From Osmanthus fragrans (Eukaryota > Streptophyta > Magnoliopsida > Lamiales > Oleaceae), in contig CM033360.1 in assembly GCA_019395295.1 (NCBI GenBank), forward strand, positions 3,626,919-3,690,918: DNA of 64,000 nucleotides. Direction: 5' to 3'. Positions 36,135-47,039 of this stretch are shown piece by piece (within the stretch, counting starts at the first letter, position 1; the number at the start of each line of letters is the position of its first letter). Under the pieces are notes generated by a model. It was not told the DNA's origin. It saw nothing but the letters and a program-made list of their open reading frames with translations, and made no database searches. Both the position numbers and the translations under genes were made by a program.

Positions 36135-36741
36135 AACTTATTTTAATAATTTTCTAAAATTATTTTCTATGCCTAGAAGAAGACTTTATTTGGTTTATAG
36201 CCTCTGTTTGAATTTAATTCTTTAAAAAATTATTTTTTTTCACAAGTTCATTTTTAATTTTACATTTTTTGAATAAAATAATTTTACACACGTAATCTAG
36301 ATTCAATAGTTTTTTATGCGTTTCCACGTGTCCCGTTTAAATGAAGACAAAAAATAATCTGAGGGTATTATCGGAAAAACAACGTTTCTCTTTATAATGG
36401 GTCATGAAATTTGTCGCGACTTTATACCTGGTACATGTCCCAAGTTAAGGCGTCTAAGGAAAATAAACGTGTCAGTTAATTCGTCTTCTTTATGCCACGT
36501 GTCTTTACCATTACTTCAGTAAGGATAGGGGCGTGATGCACGTGAAGTGGGGGTCCTTTCAATCCATCTGCCAGCTGTCTGCCTCCTTCTTCATTAACAT
36601 AGTACAGACGATTAATTATCGCGATTTCAGTTTATCGTGTATTTTTTGTCGTTTTCCATCTTCAATTTATCGCTCAAGATAATGAACTATACGGGCATTG
36701 CGAATTTGGTTCAATACCATACGACGCCTGCCTTGAACAAA
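36135..36741. other. Intergenic DNA
   Basis: 36205-36300 resembles a further partial family A copy. No gene is recognised. Confidence 0.4.
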
Positions 36742-37172
36742 GGGTCCGTTTGAGTGTAATGGTGAAAAATAGGTGAAAAAAAAATGAATGACAGGGAATT
36801 AAATTGCCTAAAAATATTTTACAAGAAATTATAATTAATGGTGTTTGATTGGTATAATTTTTCACCTGACAAAATTTTCGTTTGACTTTATTTTTTATAC
36901 AAATTGTCAATTAAATGGATAAATTTTTTTATCATTGACTTTATAATGTGTTCCAATTGCTTAAAAAAAAAATTGTCAAAAAATTGGAAAATGTTTTTCC
37001 ACCACTATGGTTAAAAAAACGTTTTCTATCTTTTGTGCATCAACCGTTTGTACCTTAAAAACGGTGGAAAACGTTTTCCTTGGACAATTAGTGCAATCAA
37101 ACAGGTGAATAGTAAAAAGTAGAAAAACGTTTTTCACCTTCCACAAAAAACGGGTGCCAATCAAACAGGCCC
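36742..37172. repeat. Family B Harbinger-like element, copy 3
   Basis: It begins GGGTCCGTTTGAG and ends caatcaaacaggccc followed by TAA. The interior words ttgattggtataatttttcac and aaattgtcaattaaa match the other copies. Confidence 0.65.
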
Positions 37173-37296
37173 TAATTTTTTAAAACTCTTTTTAACAAAA
37201 AAAATTCTTGATATTACACGTCAACTCATTATTTTTTTTTTTATTTAAAAAAAAAAAAATTCACAAATTCTAATTAAACATGAATTATTCTAAATG

Positions 37297-37412
37297 CCCA
37301 GGGATTTGGTGACCGATCCCTCACATGGGATAGGACCCACATGAATATAATAATGTGTAGGTCCCACCCCATATGAGTGATCGATCACTAATTGATCACT
37401 AAATTCTCTGAC
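37297..37412. repeat. Palindromic MITE
   Basis: The arms cagggatttggtgaccgatc and its partner near 37379-37410 (gatcgatcactaattgatca...) face each other. A second inner pair is tcacatgggataggaccca / gtgtaggtcccaccccat. Non-coding; boundaries approximate. Confidence 0.5.
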
Positions 37413-37664
37413 CATGTAGCAAAATTCTTAAAACATTTACATCAAACATGCCCTGAAGTATAGCCACTCTAAAGTCAAGATATTTATTTTAGAATTACGA
37501 GCTTAGATCGTGAAGTTGAATTGAATTCAAGCTTTATTAGATCATAAAAAAAGGAGTTCGAAAATAATTATAATAGTGGGGTTTGCTTCTATTGGGATTC
37601 AAATTAATAGTAATTAAATGACCGTGCATTCACTAGCAACTTATATAATATATGCATCGTTGTA

Positions 37665-37708
<44 letters not shown>

Positions 37709-39018
37709 TTAATTGAAACAACTTCCTTAATTAATATACTAGGAAATTTTTTATCTTTGCTTCTTGCTCTTCATGTACTCTTAGCCTGTATCATATTGAC
37801 AATATGTTAAGAATACTACTTTGTACTTAAGAATTTACATACTGTATTACGTGTGTTATCCATGTGCGTGTCAACTCTCTATGCTAAAAAAAATGCTCGT
37901 AGTTCTTTAGTTGGCATATATTATATTTATTCAATTTGGCATTAAATACGATCATTTATATGGTGCCAGTTTTAGAGTTCAACAAGCCGAGCAAATTTCA
38001 GAAGATAAGGTTCGTTAGATTCTTTCATCCCTTCAGATGAGGCGAAATTGCGAGATGTAACTATGTCCTCCTTTCAAATAAGACAAAATTGCGAGATGGA
38101 ACTATGTCCTTCTTCCATTAAGGAAAAAGTAAAGTTAATGAGTACCAATTAGATATTAAGTTTGTGTGTTATCTTCAAGGAAATTGGGATATAATCTCGT
38201 ATTCCCATAAAATTAGTAGTATTAAATTCGCAATATCTTTTTAGCTATGTGAATGGGATAAAAATCAATTTGATGATGGATTACGTTAATATATACCTTA
38301 ATTATAATATTCTAAGTAACATGATAAGTATACCTGTCGTTGCTTCTACTTATGCCTACTTGAATTTATTTTTCCTTCAAACGATGCTTCTAAGAAAGAA
38401 TCTTGTGCTGTGTTTTAAACTAGTTGAAGCTAGAAAGTCTAAAATATTGTTTGATGCACAAAAGTATACTGCGGACATCTAGTGGTGGCGAATTCTTTCG
38501 TGGCTGCCCTAATCCAAAAGTGGGTAATCGACTACGTATCGAAACTGTAGAGAAAATTAAATATCGAAGAACAAAGAATATTCGCCAACTTAATATTGTT
38601 AGATTAGATGTTTTATTTATATGTGTTAAATGTTCAATGACAGAAGGTGCTGCTGCGTTAATTGAATTTAACTCTCAATAAACTAGATAAATTCTATCTT
38701 ATTATCATAATTAAATGGGATGTATACATGCAGAATAGAATTCTATTCTCAGACAACCTATTTTTTTGTACAATGATGCTATTCAAACTGGGAATTGTGG
38801 ACAGATTTTCTATGGATGTTGACTTGGTGAACTCAGATTCGCCTTTTTTTTTTAATTTTTCCATCTTCCAATGAATGCACACCAAGTATTGTCCGTCAAC
38901 ATTTCCTATCAAAATTCCTTTTTTGTGGAGCATTGTACTCACAATTGCTTTGGCTATTGTCCTTGCCACCACTATTTATAGCATAAATTTCTTACACATT
39001 TTAATTTAAAAAAAGTAA
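37413..39018. other. Intergenic DNA with (AT)n microsatellite
   Basis: (AT)n at 37667-37704. A roughly 37-bp tandem duplication lies at about 38040-38112 (aaattgcgagatg...aactatgtcc). Frames at 38249-38482 and 38424-38681 overlap in different phases and were not recognised. Confidence 0.45.
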
Positions 39019-39311
39019 AGTGTTCTAAAAAGCATTTTCCTTTGCGAGGCGTGAAGATCAAGCTTCGAGCTAGGCGTTATTTTTTTTCTTCTTATTTTAA
39101 ATCTTTAATCAATCAAAAAATCATTTAATAATTAAGACAATACCTATCAAACATATATTTTTTTTTAAAAAAAAAGGAAAAAAAAAAAAACATGCCTAGG
39201 AACAGAAAAGGAATAAAAAAAAGCAAAAAAACATTTAAAAAGCACGAAAAAAAGCACTAGGCGAAACGTTTTGCGCCTATTTCTCGCTTAAGAGCTACTT
39301 TTTAGAACACT
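39019..39311. repeat. hAT-like MITE
   Basis: Perfect 14-bp inverted ends AGTGTTCTAAAAAG (39019-39032) and CTTTTTAGAACACT (39298-39311). Sub-terminal gaggcg/ctaggcg words on both sides are typical of plant hAT MITEs. A clean 8-bp duplication was not seen. Confidence 0.65.
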
Positions 39312-39538
39312 GAAAAAACAATAAATGAATTATCTCACTGAGATACACAAGAGAAGCAAATAATATTCCTTCCGGATGTTCTACGAGTGGGAAGTGGGAT
39401 GAGCCATTCATCGGCTCACGTCTCGACGAGTTGTGAGCATGAGCCAAACAGTGAATCACGCATGCTAATGGCTCGCTGACTCGTTCTTCATTATGGTCGG
39501 TGTTGTACGATGTACTTTGCAAATTCAGTTTTGGACTA

Positions 39539-39745
39539 AAGCCCAATAACAAGCATGCTTAGCATGTTTATCTGAGCCCAGATGTCCAAGTCTTTCCAAA
39601 ACTAAAGCCCAAATATTCTAATGTTTGTAAAGTCGTTTAGCCCAAAGTCCTTAAAAAAAAAAAAAAAAAAAAACATAGTTTACAACTAATTGTTTCCCGT
39701 TTACCCTTTTTTCTTCACTTTTCAGCCACTGCTCTGAAAACCCTA
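39539..39745 (+). promoter_or_regulatory. RPL12: Ribosomal-protein type promoter (site II motifs and telo-box)
   Basis: Four AGCCCA words (39540, 39575, 39606, 39639), which read TGGGCT on the other strand and match the TCP-bound site II element, lie in 105 bp. They are followed by a telo-box AAACCCTA at 39738-39745, 13 bases before the ATG. This pairing is typical of plant ribosomal-protein and translation genes. A long A run (about 39652-39673) sits between them. Confidence 0.6.
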
Positions 39746-39757
39746 GCCACCGAGATA

Positions 39758-40271
39758 ATGCCGCCAAAGTTTGATCCCACTCAGGTTGTCGATGTCTTCA
39801 TCCGTGTCACTGGTGACGAAGTCGGCGCAGCCAGTTCACTTGCCCCAAAAATCGGCCCACTGGGACTTTCCCCGAAGAAAATCAGTGAAAACATAGTTAA
39901 GGAAATAACCAAAGACTGAAAGGTCTCCGTGTAACGGTCAAAAACTCACCGTCTAGAACCATCAAGCCAAGGTCACTGTCGTGCCCTCCGCCGCCGCCCT
40001 AGTAATCAAAGCCCTCGAGGAGCTCGAGCGAGACCGCAAGAAAACTAAGAACATTAAGCACAATGGGAATATCTCGCTGGACGATGTCATCGAAATCGCC
40101 AAGGTAATGAGTCCACACTCCATGGCCAAGGATTTGAGCGGCACCGTGAAAGAGATTCTTGGCACTTGTGTCTCAGTAGGATGCACTGTGGATGGAAAGG
40201 ATCCTAAGGACCTGCAACAGGAAATTTCCGATGGAGATGTGGAAATCCCCCTAGATAGAGGTGATTATTAG
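39758..40271 (+). pseudogene. RPL12: Broken 60S ribosomal protein L12 (uL11) gene
   Basis: Residues 1-53 match the uL11 N-terminal domain (MPPKFDPTQVVDVFIRVTGD... SSLAPKIGPLGLSPKK). TGA at 39917-39919 then replaces an expected Trp. One G is missing near 39922, two extra A lie in 39940-39944, and TAG stands at 39954-39956. The rest (from 39981, about 96 codons) is again clearly uL11, including KHNGNISLDDVIEIAKVM and SGTVKEILGTCVSVGC, but in a shifted frame. The full protein would bind rRNA in the ribosomal stalk base. The C end appears extended past the usual stop, to a TAG formed at the border of an inserted MITE. Plant RPL12 genes are often intronless, so lack of introns does not prove a retrocopy. 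Confidence 0.88.
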
Positions 40272-40472
40272 CCTTTGTTCAGCTCCATTTCTCTATCCTT
40301 TTTTTTCTCTCATACTTTCAACCACACAATCTTCCATAAAATAATACTACATGTAAATCGACAATTTTTCCTTCTTTTTCAATCACAAATTCTTCAAAAA
40401 AAAAAAAAATACTATTCCAAATACTAAATTTGAAAAAAAAAAAGAAAAGAAAAAAAAGAGCCAAACAAAGGC
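40271..40472. repeat. Family A MITE at the 3' end of the RPL12 pseudogene
   Basis: The left end GCCTTTGTTCAGCTCC follows TTA (40268-40270). The right end GAGCCAAACAAAGGC precedes TAA (40473-40475). The interior has family words (tttcaaccacacaatcttcc, ataaaataatactacatgta). The left boundary coincides with the last codon of the shifted RPL12 frame. Confidence 0.75.
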
Positions 40473-43223
40473 TAAATTTCTGCTGGCTATTTATTTATTT
40501 ATTTTTATTTGGAGGGAATTTTTTGACATGATTTCAATATGAAATAACTTTATCAGAGAAATGTACCATTAGTGGTATTATCATTATATTATTAGAATGT
40601 ACTTTGATCAAGTTATATTTTGTAATTATGCTACGGATTCCGGGTGACAAACAGGCTAAAAAACAGTGTCCTTTGAAAAATTAAAACAAAAAAAATACCC
40701 AATCATTTGCCGCCTTCTTCCAGGGTTAACTGGCTTTATTCTATATTTTGTGCTATCTGCTTATGAAATTTTGCAGTTATGAATAACAAACACAAATGAA
40801 TGCAGCGAATTATTGAAAATGCAGGCTCGAGAATTGCTTCTTGAATGAAAAAAGTTTTAGATCATTCCTAGAGCTTCTCTTGTTATGCTGTTATGCATAT
40901 AAAGAGACATGATGTGTTTGTCCACCATTTACATTAAGTAATCACATCATGAGTGTGCATGTACAACCTCAAGAACCTTCCAAATCTTTATGGAATCGTA
41001 CCACTTCAATATTCAAGTAGAAAGGAAAGTTGAAAAATAAAAATCCAAATAAAATTAGACATTTAAGGGTCAGTCTCTATATCATGTATAGGGATCGTTC
41101 TTGAATCTTAACTTCTTCCAATAGATGAATTAATCTCCGGTTCATTTCGCCACCTCTATTTTACCTCTCTCGACTTTTCGAATAAATTTGTATGCGAAGT
41201 GTAGATACCTCATGTAGCACATAGATAAAGTAAGGACCTCCCTTTATTGCTTAAATATATAGTTTTAAAAAAACAAAAAAAAACAAAAGTAAAGAAATGT
41301 ATGATGATTGTGGTGGACACGTGTTGTACTTATAGCCATTCATTAAATAGTAAAGACCTGAATAGAATGACGTAAGATAATATTTAAATATGAAATTTGA
41401 ATAGAGTATTATCATTGCAAGAATTATATAGAACATTGCTTTAAGTACATTGTACTTGACATGAAATTTGACATTCTTCTCATATTTAGAAGGTGGAATC
41501 CACGATTAAAAATAATTACGAATTCCACACATATGAGGAAAGTGTCAAACTTCATGTCAATGAAGAATGTACACAACATTTTTCAATTATATATGCTTCA
41601 TTTACAATGTTTTTCACAATATTATTGATAATGTGCCATGTAATACATTGTCATTGATCAGATTAAGAAATAATTTTTCTTTCTATCCAATATATTTTTG
41701 TCACCTATCAACATTGTCAACAATTTTGTAAGAAATCATTGTACAAATGACATTTCCCATCATTGCAAATGGTAGAAGGACATTTTAGGATATTAAGCTT
41801 GATAACAAATGGAGATTAGAAAGTGGAATTGCCGGTATTTTTTTAAGTAATATAAAGTGTGATTGGTTTTTGAGGTTTTAAAAACAAATGGGTGAAAATG
41901 AGAGAAATTAAAACTTTGATTTTTAGAATTTGAGATTCATAAAAAATAATTATAAAAATGTTGTATAATTAAGATATCCTAGGGTTTGTCTATAGTTGAG
42001 ACAATATTAATGAAAAAAGTGCACGACGAATTTATTTGTTAACTTATACAATTTAATTTAATTTAAAATATTAAATATGTCTTTATTTTACTTATCAACT
42101 TTTATCAGCAATAATTAAGAACATGAACATATATAATCAAAGAAAAATTCTGATTGTGCAAAATTTTCATCTACAGAATTTGTATAGATACATGTGAGTA
42201 TTTTATTGTCCAAAAAATTATCCATCCATTCTCTTATTATGTCTTGTCTGTACAAATTCTGTACAATAATTTTCTGTAGACCAAGACTTGCTCATAATCA
42301 AAATCCCAAAAAAATCAGCGCCACATGTTAGATAAATGTAAAAATTGAAACTAACACAGACAAGCCACCACCTGCCCACAACATGACAACTGAGTGCCAA
42401 TTTAGAAATAAACATAAAAACATCTGACCTCACTTTGTATTCATAAAAAAATAATTATTGATTAAATTTTTTAAGCAGCAAAGATAAGATTAACAATTGA
42501 TGACACAACTATTTTATAATTAATTAATTAGTTGGTGTAGCGACTTCTCTTAATATTTATTACATTGATTTTAGTTCTCAACAAGTTTGTAACATTAGAG
42601 GCAAGTTTTAGCTCTAAATAACAAACATATGATATAGTCGTGAAAATTCAAATAGTCCGTTAAATGATAAAAACCCATTTAAGAGACTCAAATCTACAAA
42701 AATGAAAAGTTGTAAGTCTAAATGCACCACACAAGGACGTTTTCGCTACATCTCGTATAGTAAAATGAAAACTTATGATTAATTTTGATTAACGTACGAA
42801 TAAGTCCTATCAAAAGAAGAAGAGATTACTGTATAGAAACATGTGAGACGAATACGTGGTGAAGAGAGTTCCATTAAAATTTTAAATGATTGAAAGTATT
42901 TTTATGACTAAAAGTTATGACTAAAAGTAAGTTATGTCAAGATAATTTACTTGTGGAATTTTGCTTAAAAGCCAAGCCGACCAAAAATTAAGAAAAATAC
43001 AAGTAGTAGATGAGAGCCCGTTAATGACAAAAAGTGGGTCCATGCATACGAAGAAATCCTCATTAATTTTAATTGGGCGGCTAATTATTACATTTATTAA
43101 ATTCACTCCCCCAATCATCATAAATACCAATCCTCTATTACAACATTGTACACAGTATTGAGTATACCAGCTTTAGCCCTACAGCTACTTCTCTATTCTC
43201 TTCCCAGTTCCCTTAATCTGCGA
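40473..43223. other. Intergenic DNA upstream of PIP2
   Basis: AT-rich. About 42140-42290 is weakly palindromic (catctacagaatttgta / acaaattctgtacaataatt). No gene is recognised. The PIP2 promoter should lie in the last part, but no clear TATA box was identified. Confidence 0.45.
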
Positions 43224-45098
43224 ATGGCGAAAGACTTCGAATCTCATGTGGAGCCAGCGGAGGAATACTCCGCCAAGGACTACCATGATCCACCACCGGC
43301 GCCTCTCATTGATTTTGATGAACTGATCACCTGGTCGTTTTACAGAGCACTTATTGCTGAGTTCGTTGCCACTTTGCTGTTCCTTTACATAACAGTTTTG
43401 ACCGTTATTGGCTACAAAAGCCAGATCGACCCAGCTCACGGCGGAGACGACTGCGGCGGCGTTGGGATTCTTGGCATTGCATGGGCTTTCGGTGGCATGA
43501 TTTTCATTCTTGTTTACTGCACCGCCGGTATCTCTGGTCAGTTTTACAAGTGTCAGCCAGCTTTTCCTAAATTGGCAGCTGCACCATAATTAGTAACTTA
43601 CTCTTGAAAATAAGTAACTTTTTCATATTGTGACAGGAGGACATATTAACCCGGCAGTGACATTCGGGCTGTTCTTGGGAAGAAAGGTGTCACTGATCAG
43701 AGCAGTGCTTTACATGGTAGCACAATGTTTGGGCGCAATCTGCGGTGTGGGATTGGTGAAAGGATTCCAAAAATCTTACTATAATAAGTATGGTGGTGGA
43801 GCAAATGAGCTTGCTCCAGGGTACAACAAAGGGGTTGGTTTGGGTGCTGAAATTATTGGTACCTTCGTTTTGGTCTACACCGTCTTCTCAGCCACTGATC
43901 CTAAGAGGAATGCCAGAGACTCCCACGTCCCTGTAAGCACTTTTTTTTCTCTTGAAATAAGCCAGTATACGGGGCTGAGATGGCAGCCCTTGATTGGATG
44001 TTTTAAATTTGTTTTTTGGGCAAACTCCGAAATGTTGCCATTTGACAACCTATAACTCCTTCTGGCAAATCTGTCTGTACATATAACATGGTTCGTTCTC
44101 CTCAGCCTCACATTTTTTGCCCCTAATCTATCGTACTAAATGTGTCATAAAATCGCATCAAATGGGGTTCATCAGGGTCCTAAATTGACTTGTACACAGT
44201 CAATGGGCAATAATAAGTTCTTGACCCTAGGTCCATCAATGAACTTGAATTTATGGAATTTTTTTGATTATATCCTTGCAAATATTGATTTAATCTTACA
44301 TTTATGAAGGTATTGGCTCCACTTCCCCATTGGATTTGCAGTGTTCATGGTTCACCTTGCCACCATCCCCATCACTGGAACTGGCATCAACCCTGCTCGG
44401 AGCTTTGGAGCTGCTGTCATCTACAACCAAGACAAGGCCTGGGATGACCAGGTATGCCTCCCTTTTACCTCTTTTTTACTGACTTAACATACACATAATA
44501 AGTAGATGAATCCTTTTTTTTTTTTAAATGTAATTATTTATGTATAATGTTAATGACATAATTCATATAAGCAAGTCCCTAATTTATCTTTTAAGTTTTT
44601 AGATGAGGGTATCTCAATTTGATATAAAACAAGTAGGAGGTCCTGGGTTGAAGTTGCACTTCCACTCATTTATAAAACTATGCACGTCACATGCCTGCGC
44701 ACAAGGATGTGTTCAAGACATAATTTAATAAATTTCTCTCCTTAACACATTAAGTCTCTGCTTGATGAGGATTAAAATCAGATTTTTAGTAGATTTTGAT
44801 AAAAGTTGATGAAATATGTATTTAAAAAAGTTGTGGGTTCCATGAAATATGTGGATAAAATTAAATTTTGAATTTAACTTAGATTAAAAATTGAATTTGA
44901 ATTTTCACCAAACATGGACTGAGCTTTTAAACGAGTTTTCACAAAAAAAAAGAAGATAGGACTAATATATTTGTTAATATTCAGTGGATTTTCTGGGTTG
45001 GACCATTCATTGGAGCTCTAGCTGCTGCAATCTACCACCAATACATCCTAAGGGCAGGAGCCATCAAGGCACTGGGATCTTTCAGGAGCAATGCTTAA
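43224..45098 (+). pseudogene. PIP2: PIP2-type plasma-membrane aquaporin, frameshifted in exon 3
   Basis: Exons 43224-43536, 43637-43932, 44310-44451 and 44985-45098, all GT-AG: the usual four-exon PIP2 layout. Without the extra base the product would be 287 aa, normal for PIP2. It has six membrane helices, a first NPA box in GHINPAVTFG at the start of exon 2, and a second (GINPARS) in exon 3. PIP features include DYHDPPPAPLID at the N end and a C-terminal SFRS phosphorylation-type site. Exon 3 is 142 nt instead of 141: CCCC at 44325-44328 where CCC is expected between LAPLP and IGF. As written, the frame is lost before the fifth helix, the second NPA and the selectivity-filter His, Thr and Arg. 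Everything else is intact, so a consensus error or a very recent mutation are both possible. PIP2 proteins conduct water across the plasma membrane. Confidence 0.9.
44757..44935. repeat. MITE-like relic in PIP2 intron 3
   Basis: Within the 533-bp intron. Starts near ttaagtctctgcttgatgagg and ends accaaacatggactgagctttta. The interior (attttgataaaagttgatgaa, gttccatgaaatatgtg) is shared with 12640-12760 and 27890-27975, so it is dispersed. Limits approximate. Confidence 0.5.
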
Positions 45099-45458
45099 GA
45101 CAATTGTGCATTTGTTTGATGATCCATTCTCACAAAGTGCATGAAAGTGGAGAGGGCCTTGAAAACTGTACATGAATTCCCTGTGGATAAAGAGTTTCTT
45201 TAATTTTGATTCCTATCATTTCCCTTTTCCTTTTGTTTTGGATGTATTTAAGTTGTGTTGTATTTTCTCCCTTTTTCTCTCCTTTTTAAGTGTTTTTGTA
45301 TCTATGATGTAATTCTTCATAAATAAGTATAATGGTTTGTGCTTCCTATTCTCTCTCTCTCTCTCTCTCTCTCTCAGCCCTCACTTTGATTATGTAATAG
45401 CTAGCTTGGAAATGTCGTTGGTTCCACAATTCCTTGCTTTTTAACTTCATAAGACAAA
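45099..45458 (+). other. PIP2: PIP2 3' untranslated region and CT microsatellite
   Basis: AT-rich transcript tail with a (CT)n run at about 45350-45376. Confidence 0.5.
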
Positions 45459-45996
45459 GGATCCGTTTGATTGTAAATGTGGAATTTGGGTGAAAAAAAA
45501 AAAAATTAAAGTGAATTGAATTGCCTAGAACTTATTTTACTGGACATTATCGATTAATTGTGTTTGATTGATATAACTTTTCACCTGAACATTTTTGAAA
45601 TTTTGAATATTTTGATATGCGTTAGACTTTTTTTTATGGAAATTGTCCATTAAAGTGATAAATTTTTTTATCATTGAGTCTAGGAAAAAAGTATACCGAA
45701 TACCATTCGTTTGACTTTATTTTTCATGCAAATTGTCAATTAAAGAGATTTTTTTTTACCATTGGGTCTAGCATTTGTTCCAATGGTTAAAAAAAAAAAA
45801 ATTACCTGAAATTATTTTTCCCACCAAAATAGTGAGAAAAACTTTATAAATGAAAACCAAGAAAAGAAGCCCACGTTGACGTAAAGGTGAAAAACAAATT
45901 TTAGGAAAATTTTTTGCTATCAAACACTTCTAATTGGGTGAAAATAGAAAATAAATTTCATTTTTTCATGAAATTTGGCTTGTATCAAACAGACCC
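45459..45996. repeat. Family B Harbinger-like element, copy 4
   Basis: It begins GGATCCGTTTGATTG and ends tatcaaacagaccc followed by TAA. The interior matches copy 1 closely at its left end (gtgaattgaattgcctagaa, ttaattgtgtttgat). Confidence 0.7.
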
Positions 45997-45999
45997 TAA

Positions 46000-46836
46000 A
46001 CAAAGGATAATGTAGAAATACTGAAAAAAAGGACTAACCCTCCTTTCGAAATTCACTCGAATTGAAGTTTGGTAAACTTTTGTTAAGAACCTCACGGTTC
46101 CGAGTCATCACCTGGGCAAATGGCTGATCAGGGTCTATTTCTGCTCCTGTATTTTTCCGACACTTACGTAAGATTTAGATAAGATAAAGAGAGATGGCCT
46201 ATCAATTCGTAAAATATAAAGAGTGCAGTTCAAAAGTTTACCTTTCCAGCTCATTTGTTCCCAAGATTATGGTTTCATTCCTAGAATATGCTTATTCTCA
46301 ACTCGTATATCATATCAACGTACATGGATGGGACATGGAACCAGCGAGTTTAATTAAACGACTCTAAATTCTCTAATTAAAAAAAAGACCAAGAAGAAGG
46401 TAGCTTCTTCAAATATTGATAATATGTATGCTTAATCCTTTATTTATTAAAATAATTATAAGGGATTATTTGAATTTATTTATTTATTTTTATAAAAGTT
46501 GATGAAATGTGTGATTGAAAAGTGATCATATGAAATTTGTGATTAAAATTAATTGTTAATTTTGACATAATTTTTGAACAATTTTTTTTCTTCTTTTTTT
46601 AAAAACTTTTTGAACAATCATTAAACCTTTGTAGAATAAGACATTGTTAGGTCAATAGTGCTTCAGTATATGCTTTTTTAATCTTATTTCCTAGTCATTC
46701 TTAGCGATTGATTAGCTAATCCACCTTATCTTGTCCATAGGTTTGACTTTCTAGTATTTTCTCTATTTTTGAGATAAGTTATTTTAATGAAAATTGACAC
46801 CAGATGATAGGAATCTGCAAAGCCATAAGGTGTCAA
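46000..46836. other. Intergenic DNA
   Basis: AT-rich, no recognisable gene. It ends at the target duplication of the following Mutator-like element. Confidence 0.45.
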
Positions 46837-47039
46837 TTATTGTTAGGATAGTGCTACATGTACGACATAATATAATGAATTTGGTATAACATGATAATGT
46901 GGCAGAAGTTTGATATGGTCAAAATCTCATCTACTGCATAAAAAATGTAAAAGTGAAAAAAATGCGCATTTCTTTCCCTATTCTAAAACCATTTCATTTA
47001 CATTCCAAGTTCCAAAATCACGAACAAAAAACCTAATCG

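Noticed and set aside
38249..38681. Two overlapping frames in different phases that could be a broken gene
   Set aside because: I could not recognise any family in either frame or a splice that joins them.
44310..44320. Alternative acceptor to rescue the PIP2 frame
   Set aside because: The next base would need an AG ending at 44310, but the sequence there is AGG with the AG at 44308-44309; no nearby AG restores the family sequence.
44984..45175. 63-aa frame over PIP2 exon 4
   Set aside because: Out of phase with the aquaporin exon, which matches the family from TGG at 44985 to TAA at 45098.
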